From S015-6 sp964384945 (lineage in GTDB: Bacteria; Desulfobacterota; DSWW01): a stretch of DNA of 64,000 nt. Positions within the stretch are counted from its first letter, which is position 1. Every line of letters begins with the position of its first letter. The notes under the pieces are model-generated. The model saw nothing but the letters and a program-made list of their open reading frames with translations. It had not been told where the DNA came from and did no database searches. Below, in pieces: positions 9,310 to 17,697 of the stretch. The DNA lies in the NCBI GenBank assembly GCA_964384945.1, contig CAYLMK010000007.1, forward strand, positions 1 through 64,000, written 5' to 3'. A program made the position numbers and the translations under genes.

Positions 9310-10135
9310 CCTCTCCTGGGGCGGTCTCCGAAGGCCGGAGGCCCCGGGACCCATCCTGGGCCTCGGGGGCGGGGGCTTCGGGCGTTTTCGCGGCATCGAG
9401 CGACTGGCTTATCCTTGCGACGCTTGCCTGGACCTCCGCGGCCATGGGATGCTGGGGGTGTTCGGTCAGAAGCGCCTGATAGGCGTCGATGGCCTTCCCG
9501 GGGTTGCCGACCCTTTCGTAACAACGGGCCATGCCGAGGTAGCCCCATCCCTGGAAATGGGCCGCGGAACTCTTGCTCAGTTTCTCATAATACTCGAGCG
9601 CTCGCTGAAAGTCCTCTTTCGCTTCGTGCGAATAAGCGAGGCCCTCCCAGGCCATGGCGACCAGTTCGGGATTCCGTCCGCTCCGCTTGGCCGCCTCGTC
9701 ATAGGCCTCGATGGCCGCATCGTATTTCCCGTCGTCATAGAGAAGCTGGGCGAGCAGAATCCGCGCCGCCCCGGATGCCTCGGTCCGTTTGTAGTCCTCG
9801 ACAACCTCCCGGAGAAGGGCCATCGACTTCTCCCGGACCTCGGCGGGGGTACTGGCATTCGCGCCTTTCGCTGCGGAGTCCTGGGTCTCGGCTTCGGAGG
9901 CGGCGGTGCGCAGGAGCGCCTGGGATTGTGCGAGCAGGCGGGCCGCCCTTGCCTCCCGTCTGTCCTGGTATGCGCTTGCCGCCCAGACCAGCAGCCCGAG
10001 GAGCAGGATCGCCGCGGCCCCCATGGAAATTTCCCGAGAGTGGGCCTGGGCGAACTCGATCGTTCGGGCCGAAAGGGTGAGGAATTCATCCGGTTGCTTG
10101 ATCTCTTTTCGGGTGATTCTCTTGGCGGTGGCCAT
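9296..10135 (-). CDS. Membrane-anchored tetratricopeptide repeat protein (YfgM-like)
   Basis: A 279-residue protein with a basic cytoplasmic start (MATAKRITRKEIK), one transmembrane helix near residues 38-55 (AAAILLLGLLVWAAS) and then TPR helices. The clearest repeats are AARILLAQLLYDDGKYDAAI, LVAMAWEGLAYSHEAKEDFQ and GWGYLGMARCYERVGNPGKA. The layout is that of YfgM/TolA-binding-type periplasmic TPR proteins, which help protein export or envelope assembly. The ATG has AGGAGG about ten bases upstream, and the gene follows purC by 18 bases. Confidence 0.82.
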   Translation of the reverse strand: MATAKRITRKEIKQPDEFLTLSARTIEFAQAHSREISMGAAAILLLGLLVWAASAYQDRREARAARLLAQSQALLRTAASEAETQDSAAKGANASTPAEVREKSMALLREVVEDYKRTEASGAARILLAQLLYDDGKYDAAIEAYDEAAKRSGRNPELVAMAWEGLAYSHEAKEDFQRALEYYEKLSKSSAAHFQGWGYLGMARCYERVGNPGKAIDAYQALLTEHPQHPMAAEVQASVARISQSLDAAKTPEAPAPEAQDGSRGLRPSETAPGEGSED

Positions 10136-10153
10136 GCAGTGGTGTCCTCCTGT

Positions 10154-11356
10154 TCAGCGAGACGAGTAGGCTCCGAGACGATCCACGACCTCGTCGAGGG
10201 CCATCGGTTGGGCAAACAAGGGAGACGCGGTCACCCGATGGGCGAGAGAACGGTACATCTGTTCGCAAATCTCTCGAAAACCGGGATCGAGCCTGTTCGG
10301 ACCCCGCCCCAGCCTCGCCTTCACGGCCCGGCGGATCGATCCGGAAGGAGGCCCGTCGGCCTTGATTGCCTCCAGGGTTTCGTGAAAACGAGGGTCCTGC
10401 TTCTTGTAATACTGCCGAAGGGGCTCCTTGCTCAACTGAGTGCCTTGGAAGGTGATGCGAAGCTCGTCGGGCGTGATCGAATCGGCCAGCAGAATGCCGC
10501 TCTTCATCTTGACGAACTCGAACTTTCCGTCCCAAAGCTCGAGCCCCCATTCCAGGAACCGGTCGCAAAGGAAGACCGCGACGAGGAAAGAGAGGTCGAA
10601 AAGCTCCTGGAACTGGTCACCCGTCAGCCCGGAGAAGTTCAGTGCCTCCTCCAGCCGCAGGTGCCGGTCCATGGGTTCGAGCTTGCTGAAGAACTCGAAG
10701 ACGGGCCTGGGCAGCCATTCCCCCTCGTTCGGGGTCGATTCGAGACCTAGCTCCCGGGCGTATCCGGGCTGCTTGCGAAGGCGATCCGGAAGGGAGCTGC
10801 CTTTCGGGATGCCGAAACGGAAGACGTTCTCCAGGGGGATGAGAAACTGGGGCTTCTCCGGGTGGAAGACGCTGTAGTCCCAGACAGTCCTGCCGTCGAT
10901 CGCGACCCGCACCGGCTTGAGAACCGGCACGGCATGCACCAGGAGCCTGTTCGACGGGGCTCGGAGTTGATCAAAGCGCACGCATCTTCCGCGCTCGTCG
11001 AGAAGTCCGAGGTAATGGGAGCCCAGGCCCTGCGAGGCGAGCCTTCTGCCGGCCGGGGACCTTCGCAGGCGCTCCCTTTCCCTCTCGCCCCCTGCCCGCT
11101 CCCAGACCCGCCCCCCCCGAAAGAGCCTCCTCCAGGACGACGGATCTTCCAGGGCCTCGAAGAGGCAGGCGCTCATCATGGCGATGGCCGAGCCCTTGCC
11201 GCGAATACGATCCGGCATCTTGCCGTAGTCGAACACGGAGTAGTCGTCGGTGAACTCGAAAATGTACCGGCCCGGGGCGCTCCCCTTGGGGGCCCTGACC
11301 ATCCGGATGTTCTTAACCGATCCCTTGTATACGAGCGGATAAGCCTCCTCTCTCAT
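10154..11356 (-). CDS. purC: SAICAR synthase, long form
   Basis: A protein of 400 residues from ATG 11356, which follows GGAGGAGGAAGG directly. An upstream in-frame TTG at 11374 is part of that ribosome site and is unlikely to be used. The order is PurC-like: YKGSVKNIR at the start, FTDDYSVFDYG with the ATP/AIR-binding residues, and the diagnostic KFEFVKMKSGILLADSITPD near residue 285. It is longer than the common 235-residue enzyme, with a charged insert around residues 70-110, and resembles the long type known from Vibrio and some delta-proteobacteria. It ligates aspartate to CAIR in purine synthesis. Confidence 0.85.
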   Translation of the reverse strand: MREEAYPLVYKGSVKNIRMVRAPKGSAPGRYIFEFTDDYSVFDYGKMPDRIRGKGSAIAMMSACLFEALEDPSSWRRLFRGGRVWERAGGERERERLRRSPAGRRLASQGLGSHYLGLLDERGRCVRFDQLRAPSNRLLVHAVPVLKPVRVAIDGRTVWDYSVFHPEKPQFLIPLENVFRFGIPKGSSLPDRLRKQPGYARELGLESTPNEGEWLPRPVFEFFSKLEPMDRHLRLEEALNFSGLTGDQFQELFDLSFLVAVFLCDRFLEWGLELWDGKFEFVKMKSGILLADSITPDELRITFQGTQLSKEPLRQYYKKQDPRFHETLEAIKADGPPSGSIRRAVKARLGRGPNRLDPGFREICEQMYRSLAHRVTASPLFAQPMALDEVVDRLGAYSSR

Positions 11357-11395
11357 CAAGCCTTCCTCCTCCAAGCCCTGCGGGACGGGGCGCGG

Positions 11396-12331
11396 TCAGA
11401 ATGAAAAAGGTGCTTCTGCGGAAAAGTCGGGAACCCCTACCTGGGCCGATGCGGGGTCCTGGGCCCAGATCCTGGTGAATCCCAGCTCGAGGGCGAAATC
11501 CAGCACCTCCTCGTACTCGCCTTTCCTGAGCGTGCGGTCGAGCGGCGGGCATTGCCCCGCCCGGTGCAAGGGCACATACTGAGCCATCAGGCTCAGGCAC
11601 AAGTCCGTTGAAAAATCCTCCTTCAGCCGGACGAGCGAGGTCCTGGCTCCTTCGATCCCCTCGGGCAGGACGAGAATCCTTATCATGAGGCCCCGGGTCG
11701 CAAGGCCGCTCGCCGGGTCCTCCCGCAGGTGTCCCACCTGGGAGAACATGATGCGGAGCGCCTCCCGGTTGATTTGGCTGTACCCCCGGATCCCCGAGCA
11801 GCGTTCCGCATGGACGTTGTCGGCGTATTTCACATCCGCCAGATAGATATCCACCTTGCCCTCCATCCACTGGAGGGCCTCCGGCGTGTCGTACCCGTGC
11901 GTGTTATAGACGACCGGAAGATCGAACCCCCTGGCTTCGGCGGTCTCCAGCGCCAGCGCGATCTGCGGCGCATAGTGGGTCGGAGAGACGAGGTTCACGT
12001 TGTGGCAGCCCGCTGCCTCCAGTTCGATCATGATTTCCGCGAGCCGTTCGACCGAGATCTCCCTCCCCTGGCCGTGCTGGCTGATGGAGAAATTCTGACA
12101 GAACAGGCATCGCAGGGAGCATCCGGAGAAAAAGACGGCGCCGGAGCCCCGGGTGCCGATGAGAGGAGGTTCCTCTCCCATGTGCGGCAGCCATCGGGCC
12201 ACCTTGGGGAGCAGCCCCGCCTCGCAGGCGCCCCTGGCGCCATCCGTGCGGTCGGCTCCGCACCTGCGTCCGCACAAGGAGCATCGTCGCAGGGCGGCAT
12301 CAAGTCGCTCGGTGAAATCGTTCGTCTTCAT
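11396..12331 (-). CDS. Radical SAM protein of the PflX type (COG1313)
   Basis: A 311-residue protein. An N-terminal cysteine set CSLCGRRCG plus a later Cys precedes the radical SAM motif GCSLRCLFCQN (CxxxCxxC) near residue 70. The barrel that follows contains HNVNLVSPTHYAPQI and VVYNTHGYDTPEAL. This is the pattern of the PflX family, related to pyruvate formate-lyase activating enzymes but without a confirmed substrate. No glycyl-radical enzyme is encoded nearby. It lies 4 bases after the phosphorylase-like gene and before purC. A Memo gene at 19.4 kb makes a link to AmmeMemoRadiSam functions possible but unproven. Confidence 0.85.
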   Translation of the reverse strand: MKTNDFTERLDAALRRCSLCGRRCGADRTDGARGACEAGLLPKVARWLPHMGEEPPLIGTRGSGAVFFSGCSLRCLFCQNFSISQHGQGREISVERLAEIMIELEAAGCHNVNLVSPTHYAPQIALALETAEARGFDLPVVYNTHGYDTPEALQWMEGKVDIYLADVKYADNVHAERCSGIRGYSQINREALRIMFSQVGHLREDPASGLATRGLMIRILVLPEGIEGARTSLVRLKEDFSTDLCLSLMAQYVPLHRAGQCPPLDRTLRKGEYEEVLDFALELGFTRIWAQDPASAQVGVPDFSAEAPFSF

Positions 12332-12335
12332 TCCC

Positions 12336-13112
12336 TCATGCCTCCGCCATTCCGGTCAGTCCGTCGAGAAGGCTCTCCACGAAGAACCGGCTCAGGATTT
12401 CGGAGGCCCTTCGGCTGCGTCGGCGCAGTCTGAGAAACTCCAGGACGGCCTTCGGACGCAGCGCCAGGTACGGAATCAGCCTGCCGAACTGTCTTCGGCT
12501 GTACCAGCGAACGACCTGCAGGATGTCAGGAAGCGAGAAGGCGGCCTCGTCCAGGACGACCCGGACCACGGCGAAGGGCACCGACGCCTCGCAGGCAAGC
12601 TCGGCCACGGCCGCGCTCTCCATTTCCACGCTTCCCGCGTCGTATTGGAGCCCCAGGCGCCGCTTCTCCGGGGAAGAGAAGATCACCCGGTCGCACGTGA
12701 TCATCCTGTCGGCGTGGACCTGCCAGGGGCCCGCCCCCGCCCGCTCCAGTACCACCCTGCGGAGTTCCCGGTCGGGCCGGAACCGGGCTTCCCGAAGAGG
12801 AGGCACAGAGAGGATCTCTTCGGGCACGAGCAGATCGCCGAGCGCGCATTTGTCCACCAGGCCCCCGGCATATCCGGTCGAGACGATGCCCCGGCAGGCA
12901 TTTTCCCGAAGGAAGGGGGCGAGCCCTTCCCGTGCCCGCCTGGGCCCCACGCCGGTCCGGACCAGAACCAGGGGATTCGCCCGCCATTCCCCCTCCCAGG
13001 CGTTCCGGCCCAGGGGCCGGAGGCCTTCCCGTCCCTTCAAGGCCGCCCGGATCCCCTCGATTTCCTGTTCCACCGCCGCGGCGATCAGCCAGGGGCGGAC
13101 TTCCCGCTTCAT
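12336..13112 (-). CDS. Nucleoside phosphorylase-family protein (MTAN/HpnG-like)
   Basis: A 258-residue protein with the phosphorylase-1 fold: ACRGIVSTGYAGGLVDKCAL with the GxAGG loop, and SVEMESAAVAELACEASVPF, the ribose-binding VEMES motif that marks nucleosidases and phosphorylases. The usual SD catalytic pair appears changed, reading VRVVLDEAA. A C-terminal extension of about 70 basic residues is unlike MTA/SAH nucleosidase and closer to hopanoid-associated HpnG or futalosine-type members. The substrate cannot be read from sequence, and no hopanoid or menaquinone genes are adjacent. The start overlaps the nusB stop by 4 bases. Confidence 0.75.
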   Translation of the reverse strand: MKREVRPWLIAAAVEQEIEGIRAALKGREGLRPLGRNAWEGEWRANPLVLVRTGVGPRRAREGLAPFLRENACRGIVSTGYAGGLVDKCALGDLLVPEEILSVPPLREARFRPDRELRRVVLERAGAGPWQVHADRMITCDRVIFSSPEKRRLGLQYDAGSVEMESAAVAELACEASVPFAVVRVVLDEAAFSLPDILQVVRWYSRRQFGRLIPYLALRPKAVLEFLRLRRRSRRASEILSRFFVESLLDGLTGMAEA

Positions 13113-13528
13113 GGTTCCCGCTTCTTTGCGGCTTGCTGCCGGGCGATTCTGTCGAGGATCCCGTTCAGGAATCCCGTCGTCTCCCGGGTTCCGTACAGCT
13201 TGCCGATTTCGATCGCCTCGTTGATGCTCACCTTCAGCGGGACGTCCTCACAGAAGAGAAGCTCGTACGCGGCGATGCGCAGGAGGTTGCGGTCGATCAG
13301 ATTCATCCGGGAGAGGCTCCAGTGGTCCGCATGGCCCGCAACGGCCTCGTCGATCGGCTTGCGATGCTCCAGGATTCCCCGGAGCATACGACCCGCATGC
13401 TCCGCGCTCGAGGGCCAGCGTTCCTGATCGTAAAGCGGTTCGCAGAATCCCTCGTCCCATCGGCCCATCAGATCCATGCCGTAGAGCGCCTGCAAAACCA
13501 TTTCCCGGGCTTTTCTGCGAACACCCAT
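13109..13528 (-). CDS. nusB: Transcription antitermination factor NusB
   Basis: A protein of 139 residues, the normal length. It starts MGVRRKAREMVLQALYGMDL, the conserved NusB opening with RNA-binding arginines, and has DRNLLRIAAYELLF and VSINEAIEIGKLYGT near the end. NusB pairs with NusE (S10) on boxA RNA in rRNA antitermination. It sits after ribH, the usual place in many proteobacteria, and overlaps the next gene by 4 bases. Confidence 0.96.
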   Translation of the reverse strand: MGVRRKAREMVLQALYGMDLMGRWDEGFCEPLYDQERWPSSAEHAGRMLRGILEHRKPIDEAVAGHADHWSLSRMNLIDRNLLRIAAYELLFCEDVPLKVSINEAIEIGKLYGTRETTGFLNGILDRIARQQAAKKREP

Positions 13529-13559
13529 CGCACAGGGTCCTCGGAGGCTTCCAACGGTG

Positions 13560-14027
13560 TCAGGGGATGCCTTTGAGCAGGTTGACCAGTTCGATGGCCG
13601 ACTCCGCGGCCTCCCAACCCTTGTTGCCCATCTTGGTGCCCGCCCGCTCGATGGCCTGCTCTAGCGTGTCGGTCGTGATGACCCCGAAGGTCACCGGAAC
13701 GCCTGTCTCCAGGGCGGTCTGCGCCACGCCCTTGGTCACCTCGGCGCTCAGGACATCGAAGTGAATCGTGCCGCCCCGAATCAGGGCCCCCACACAGATG
13801 ACGGCATCGAACCGGCCCGAGGACGCCAGCTTCTTGGCCAGCAGGGGGATCTCGAAAGAGCCGGGCACCCGGACGATCTCGATCCCGTCCTCCTCGGCGC
13901 CATGCCTTCGCAGGGCGTCCAGGGCCCCCTCGAGCAGCCGCTCGGTGATGAAATGATTGTAACGGCTCACAACCAACCCAAACCGGAATCCCTTGGCATT
14001 CAGTACGCCTTCCTGGATCTTTGGCAT
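13560..14027 (-). CDS. ribH: 6,7-dimethyl-8-ribityllumazine synthase
   Basis: A protein of 155 residues. It has the typical N-terminal strand FGLVVSRYNHFITERLLEGA, the substrate loop VPGSFEIPLLAKKLA, GALIRGGTIHFDVLSAEVTK with the catalytic histidine, and FGVITTDTLEQAIERAG with GNKG near the end. It condenses the ribityl-pyrimidinedione with 3,4-dihydroxybutanone phosphate, the step before riboflavin synthase. The gene that makes its second substrate (ribBA) normally lies just upstream but is not there; only 49 bases separate ribE and ribH. Confidence 0.96.
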   Translation of the reverse strand: MPKIQEGVLNAKGFRFGLVVSRYNHFITERLLEGALDALRRHGAEEDGIEIVRVPGSFEIPLLAKKLASSGRFDAVICVGALIRGGTIHFDVLSAEVTKGVAQTALETGVPVTFGVITTDTLEQAIERAGTKMGNKGWEAAESAIELVNLLKGIP

Positions 14028-14076
14028 GACGGGTCTCCTGCGTTCTGGTTTTGCGGCGCTTGACGCTTCCTGTGCA

Positions 14077-14745
14077 TTACTTCTTCGAAAGAGACACGAA
14101 CCCGTACTTTTCGAGAAGCTCCCGGCTTACACCCGCCTCCGGAGAGGCCTTCGGATCCTTCCGCTCGAGCATCTTCTCCACGTATTTCCCGATGATGTCG
14201 GCCTCCAGATTGACGGCATCCCCGGGCCGCAGGAACTGAAGGGTGGTTCGGCTGAGCGTATGCGGGATCAGGTAAACCGCGAAGGTGTCGCGTTCGCATG
14301 GACCGAGCGTGAGGGAAACCCCATCCACGCAGATGGATCCTTTCTCCACCAGGTAGCGGGCCACCTCAGGCCCCGCCCGAAATCGCAAGTCGACGGTACG
14401 GCCCGTCTGTCTCTTTTCGACCATCTGACCGACCCCGTCAACGTGGCCCGTCACCAGGTGTCCACCGAGACGGTCGGACAGGCGCAGGGCCCTCTCGAGG
14501 TTGACGGGACGGCCCGGCGTCAGGGAGCCGAGCGTCGTGCGCTCGAGCGTTTCCGGAGAAAGTTCGACTCGAAGCATTCCGGGGGAGAACCCCACGGCCG
14601 TCAAACAAGCTCCTTGGACACAGAAGCTGTCGCCGATCTTCGAGTCGCTCAGGTCGAGCGGCGCCGCCAGGGCGAGCTCGAGGATGCCCCCCTTCCGCTG
14701 CAGGGTGCGCACCTGCGCAATGCACTCCACGATTCCTGTAAACAT
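14077..14745 (-). CDS. ribE: Riboflavin synthase alpha chain
   Basis: A protein of 222 residues starting MFTGIVE, the invariant beginning of the family; a longer open frame upstream lies inside ribD. It consists of two homologous lumazine-binding barrels: the first with DSFCVQGACLTAVGF and GGHLVTGHVDGVG, the second with SICVDGVSLTLG and LIPHTLSRTTL. It dismutates two lumazines to riboflavin. It is placed 10 bases after ribD. Confidence 0.96.
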   Translation of the reverse strand: MFTGIVECIAQVRTLQRKGGILELALAAPLDLSDSKIGDSFCVQGACLTAVGFSPGMLRVELSPETLERTTLGSLTPGRPVNLERALRLSDRLGGHLVTGHVDGVGQMVEKRQTGRTVDLRFRAGPEVARYLVEKGSICVDGVSLTLGPCERDTFAVYLIPHTLSRTTLQFLRPGDAVNLEADIIGKYVEKMLERKDPKASPEAGVSRELLEKYGFVSLSKK

Positions 14746-14755
14746 CCCGACCCTC

Positions 14756-15919
14756 TCACCCCCGGCTGCCCGGCGCCTCTTGGGTCCGTCTTTTCGGGGC
14801 CTTTCCCCGGCCCGCGCAATAGGCTTCCAGCAAGAGATCCCGATCGGACCGCGTCCCGTGCAGCCCATGAACCCGGAGGGCCTCCTGCGGGCCTGCAAAT
14901 CCAGTCCCTTCGAAGAGGCCGGGAGCCTCCTTTCCGCCGAGCAGAAGCGGCGCTACGAAGAGCAGGAGCTTGTCGACCTCCCCTGCCGAAAGAAACGCGG
15001 TGAAGATCCCGGACCCCCCTTCCACGAGCACGTGTTGGTTGCCCGCCTTTGCCAGCCGCCGCAGCAGTCGACCCACGGGCACCCTGCCCGACCGATCCGG
15101 CCGGAACACCTCCACCCGGATTCCTCTGCGCTCCAGCTCCCGGATCTTCCGCTTGGGCGCCCGGTCGGTGGTGGCCAGAAGGGTCTCCGCCTCCGGGTCG
15201 AGGACCCGGGCGTTCATCGGAATCCGAAGCCTCGAATCCATCACCACCCGACAGGGGTTGCGCCCCCCCCGAATGCCCCGGACCGTCAGCCGCGGGTCGT
15301 CCTGCAGCACGGTGCCCAAACCCACGAGAACGGCGTCGACCTGGCTTCTGAGGCGGTGAACCTTTTCCCGCGACGCAGGGCAGGAGATCCACCGGGACCG
15401 TCCGCTCCGGGAGGCGATCTTGCCGTCCAGGGTCAGGGCGGCCTTCAGCGTCACAAAGGGCTTGTCCGTCTCCACGCTCTTGAAAAACGTTTCGTTCAGC
15501 CTGCGGCACTTCTCCTCCAGCACGCCGCAGGTGACCTCGACCCCTTTTCGCCGGAGCGTCTCGAGGCTCCTGCCGTTGACCAAGGGATTCGTGTCCTTTG
15601 TGCCGACGACCACGCGGCGGATCTTCCGTGCGATGATCAGATCGACGCACGGAGGCGTTCTCCCGTAGTGCGCACACGGCTCGAGGTTCACGTACAGGGT
15701 GGCGCCGGCCACGTCTTCACGGGCGGATTCAATCGCCGCGACCTCGGCGTGCGGGGCGCCGGGCCGCTTGTGATAGCCTGTGCTGAAGGCCTTGCCGTTC
15801 CGGACCAGCACCGCTCCCACCATGGGATTGGGCCTCGTCCGCCCCCTTCCGCGGGCGGCCAGTCGGCAGGCCCATTCCATGAAGGCCTCGTCCGTGCCGG
15901 CTTGGAACCGCTTACCCAT
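14756..15919 (-). CDS. ribD: Bifunctional pyrimidine deaminase/reductase RibD
   Basis: A protein of 387 residues. The N-terminal deaminase has the zinc site HAEVAAIE and PCAHYGRTPPC near residues 55-90. The C-terminal reductase begins near residue 150 (PFVTLKAALTLDGKIA) and includes SQVDAVLVGLGTVLQDDP and HVLVEGGSGIFTAFL for NADPH and substrate binding. It performs steps two and three of riboflavin synthesis. Its start overlaps the nrdR stop by 8 bases, so regulator and biosynthesis genes are coupled. The C-terminal tail after LLLEAYC is rich in basic residues. Confidence 0.96.
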   Translation of the reverse strand: MGKRFQAGTDEAFMEWACRLAARGRGRTRPNPMVGAVLVRNGKAFSTGYHKRPGAPHAEVAAIESAREDVAGATLYVNLEPCAHYGRTPPCVDLIIARKIRRVVVGTKDTNPLVNGRSLETLRRKGVEVTCGVLEEKCRRLNETFFKSVETDKPFVTLKAALTLDGKIASRSGRSRWISCPASREKVHRLRSQVDAVLVGLGTVLQDDPRLTVRGIRGGRNPCRVVMDSRLRIPMNARVLDPEAETLLATTDRAPKRKIRELERRGIRVEVFRPDRSGRVPVGRLLRRLAKAGNQHVLVEGGSGIFTAFLSAGEVDKLLLFVAPLLLGGKEAPGLFEGTGFAGPQEALRVHGLHGTRSDRDLLLEAYCAGRGKAPKRRTQEAPGSRG

Positions 15920-16382
15920 TCTCTTTCGTATCCCGCTTGAGGATCTTGCCGACCTCCTTCATGAAGTCGGTCACATCTTTGAACTGTCGATAAACGGATG
16001 CGAAGCGGACATAGGCCACCTCGTCGATGCCGTGCAGCTCGCTCACCACCCTTTCGCCGACCTCGGAACTCTGGATCTCCTTCTCCCCTTTTTCCTGGAA
16101 TTCCTGTTCGATCCTGTCCACGGCCCGCTCGATCGTGTTGATGCTGATGGGCCGCTTCTCGCAGGCCTTCTTCATGCCCGCGAAGATCTTCGAGCGGTCG
16201 AACGGTTCCCTCCTCCCGTCCTTCTTGATGACGAGCGGAAGGATCTCTTCGATGCGCTCGTAGGTGGTGAACCGCTTGCCGCATTCGAGGCACTCCCTCC
16301 GCCTCCGGATCACGTTGTGATCCTTGCTCAGCCGCGAATCGATCACCTTGTTCTGCGGGTCGGAGCAGAAGGGACACTTCAC
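15912..16382 (-). CDS. nrdR: Transcriptional repressor NrdR
   Basis: A protein of 156 residues. The zinc ribbon has CPFC and CLEC (start MKCPFCSDPQNKVIDSR), followed by the ATP-cone domain with PLVIKKDGRREPFDRSKIF and the conserved VAYVRFASVYRQF. NrdR represses ribonucleotide reductase genes through NrdR boxes, sensing ATP/dATP. It overlaps the dCMP deaminase gene by 4 bases. I did not see a convincing NrdR box pair in the surrounding gaps. Confidence 0.96.
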   Translation of the reverse strand: MKCPFCSDPQNKVIDSRLSKDHNVIRRRRECLECGKRFTTYERIEEILPLVIKKDGRREPFDRSKIFAGMKKACEKRPISINTIERAVDRIEQEFQEKGEKEIQSSEVGERVVSELHGIDEVAYVRFASVYRQFKDVTDFMKEVGKILKRDTKENG

Positions 16383-16921
16383 GGGGCCTCCTCCATTTCG
16401 ATCCGGTGCAGATCCATCCCGGCCTCACGCAGCATCTTCTCCGAGAGCGGGTCCGGATATCCTTCCAGGTAATAGATTTCCCGGATGCCTGCGTTAATGA
16501 GCATCTTGCTGCAGATCACGCAGGGGAAATTCGTGCAGTAGAGAACGGAACCCTGGATGCTGACTCCGTGGTAAGCCGCCTGCAGGATGGCGTTCTGCTC
16601 GGCGTGCAGGCCCCGGCAAAGTTCGTGTCTCTGTCCCGAGGGGACCTGCCCTTCTTCCCGGAGACAACCCACCTCCTCGCAGTGCGCAAGGCCCGAGGGC
16701 ACGCCGTTGTATCCCGTTGCGAGGATCTTCTTCTCCTTGACCAGCACCGCCCCCACCTGCCTGCGCAGGCAGGTGGACCGCGTGGAGGCGAGTTGCGCGA
16801 TCTTGAGAAAGTAGACCTCCCAGCCGGGCCGTTGCCGCCTTGTTCCTTGCGCCACGGTGCCTTCTCTTTCTCCCCCGAGCCCCGAACCTCCCACCACGCG
16901 GGGAGCCCGAGGCCGGATCAC
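16379..16921 (-). CDS. dCMP deaminase (ComEB-like)
   Basis: A 180-residue protein if started at GTG 16921, which overlaps the rpiB stop as GTGA and has GGAGAAGGAG upstream. A second GTG at 16855 would give a start closer to the family (the conserved part begins RPGWEVYFLKIAQLAS), so the first 22 residues are uncertain. The zinc-dependent deaminase site is HAEQNAILQAA and FPCVICSKML, and RSTCLRRQVGAVLVKEKKIL is the nucleotide-binding strand. It deaminates dCMP to dUMP for thymidylate synthesis. It lies between rpiB and nrdR as in Desulfuromonadales-like genomes. Confidence 0.92.
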   Translation of the reverse strand: MIRPRAPRVVGGSGLGGEREGTVAQGTRRQRPGWEVYFLKIAQLASTRSTCLRRQVGAVLVKEKKILATGYNGVPSGLAHCEEVGCLREEGQVPSGQRHELCRGLHAEQNAILQAAYHGVSIQGSVLYCTNFPCVICSKMLINAGIREIYYLEGYPDPLSEKMLREAGMDLHRIEMEEAP

Positions 16922-17382
16922 GGCGTCTCCTTCTCCTGATCCTCTTCGACCGCCCGGATCTTGTCCAACCTCCGCTGATGCCTTCCCCCTTCAAACTCCG
17001 TTCGAATCCAGACTCTGACGATCTCCTCGGTTTCCTCCCTGCCCAACTTCCAGCCCGGAAGGACCAGGACATTCGCATCGTTGTGCCTGCGCGACATCTC
17101 GGCGGTCCGCACATCGGAGACCAGCGCCGCACGGATTCCGGGGAACTTGTTGGCCACGATGCTCATGCCCACGCCCGAGCCGCAGACGAGCACGCCCCCC
17201 TCCGCCTTTCCTTCCAGAATGGAGGCAATCGCCGGCTTGGCGTAGTCGGGATAGTCCACGGAGGCCTCGGAGTCCGTACCGAAATCCTGGACCGGTATTC
17301 CGATCTCGGTGAGAACCCCCTTGGCAATCTCCTTCACCCGAAACCCTGCATGGTCGCAGGCCACGGCAACGGGCCCTTTCAT
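16918..17382 (-). CDS. rpiB: Ribose-5-phosphate isomerase B
   Basis: A protein of 154 residues. The landmarks are VACDHAGFRVKE (start), the cysteine and glycine loop CGSGVGMSIVANK with the catalytic Cys, and MSRRHNDANVLVL. It interconverts ribulose-5-phosphate and ribose-5-phosphate. In related genomes it follows fabF; here it follows acpP after 38 bases. Confidence 0.95.
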   Translation of the reverse strand: MKGPVAVACDHAGFRVKEIAKGVLTEIGIPVQDFGTDSEASVDYPDYAKPAIASILEGKAEGGVLVCGSGVGMSIVANKFPGIRAALVSDVRTAEMSRRHNDANVLVLPGWKLGREETEEIVRVWIRTEFEGGRHQRRLDKIRAVEEDQEKETP

Positions 17383-17420
17383 CTTCCCGATCTCCCACTC
17401 GATTCGGTGCGGCAGATCCT

Positions 17421-17678
17421 TCAGGCAGCGTCTTGAAGCTGGGCGACTATGTAGTTGATTGCGTCCTGGACCGTCTGGATCTTCTCTGCCTCCTCGTCGG
17501 AGATCTCCATGTCGAACTCCTCCTCCAGGGTCATGATCAGTTCGACGATGTCCAGCGAGTCGGCCCCGAGATCCACCAGGAAGGAGGCCTGCTCCTTGAT
17601 CTCCTCCTGCTCCTTTCCAAGTTGTTCGGCGATGATCTTCTTGACCTTCTGGGACACTTCTTCCACGGGTACGCTCAT
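17421..17678 (-). CDS. acpP: Acyl carrier protein
   Basis: A protein of 85 residues, acidic and helical, with the phosphopantetheine serine in DLGADSLDIVELIM near residue 41. It starts at ATG 17678 with AAAGGAG upstream. It carries acyl chains in fatty acid synthesis. It sits 19 bases after fabG. fabF, which usually follows acpP, is absent from this position. Confidence 0.97.
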   Translation of the reverse strand: MSVPVEEVSQKVKKIIAEQLGKEQEEIKEQASFLVDLGADSLDIVELIMTLEEEFDMEISDEEAEKIQTVQDAINYIVAQLQDAA

Positions 17679-17697
17679 GGTTTTCGACTCCTTTCGC

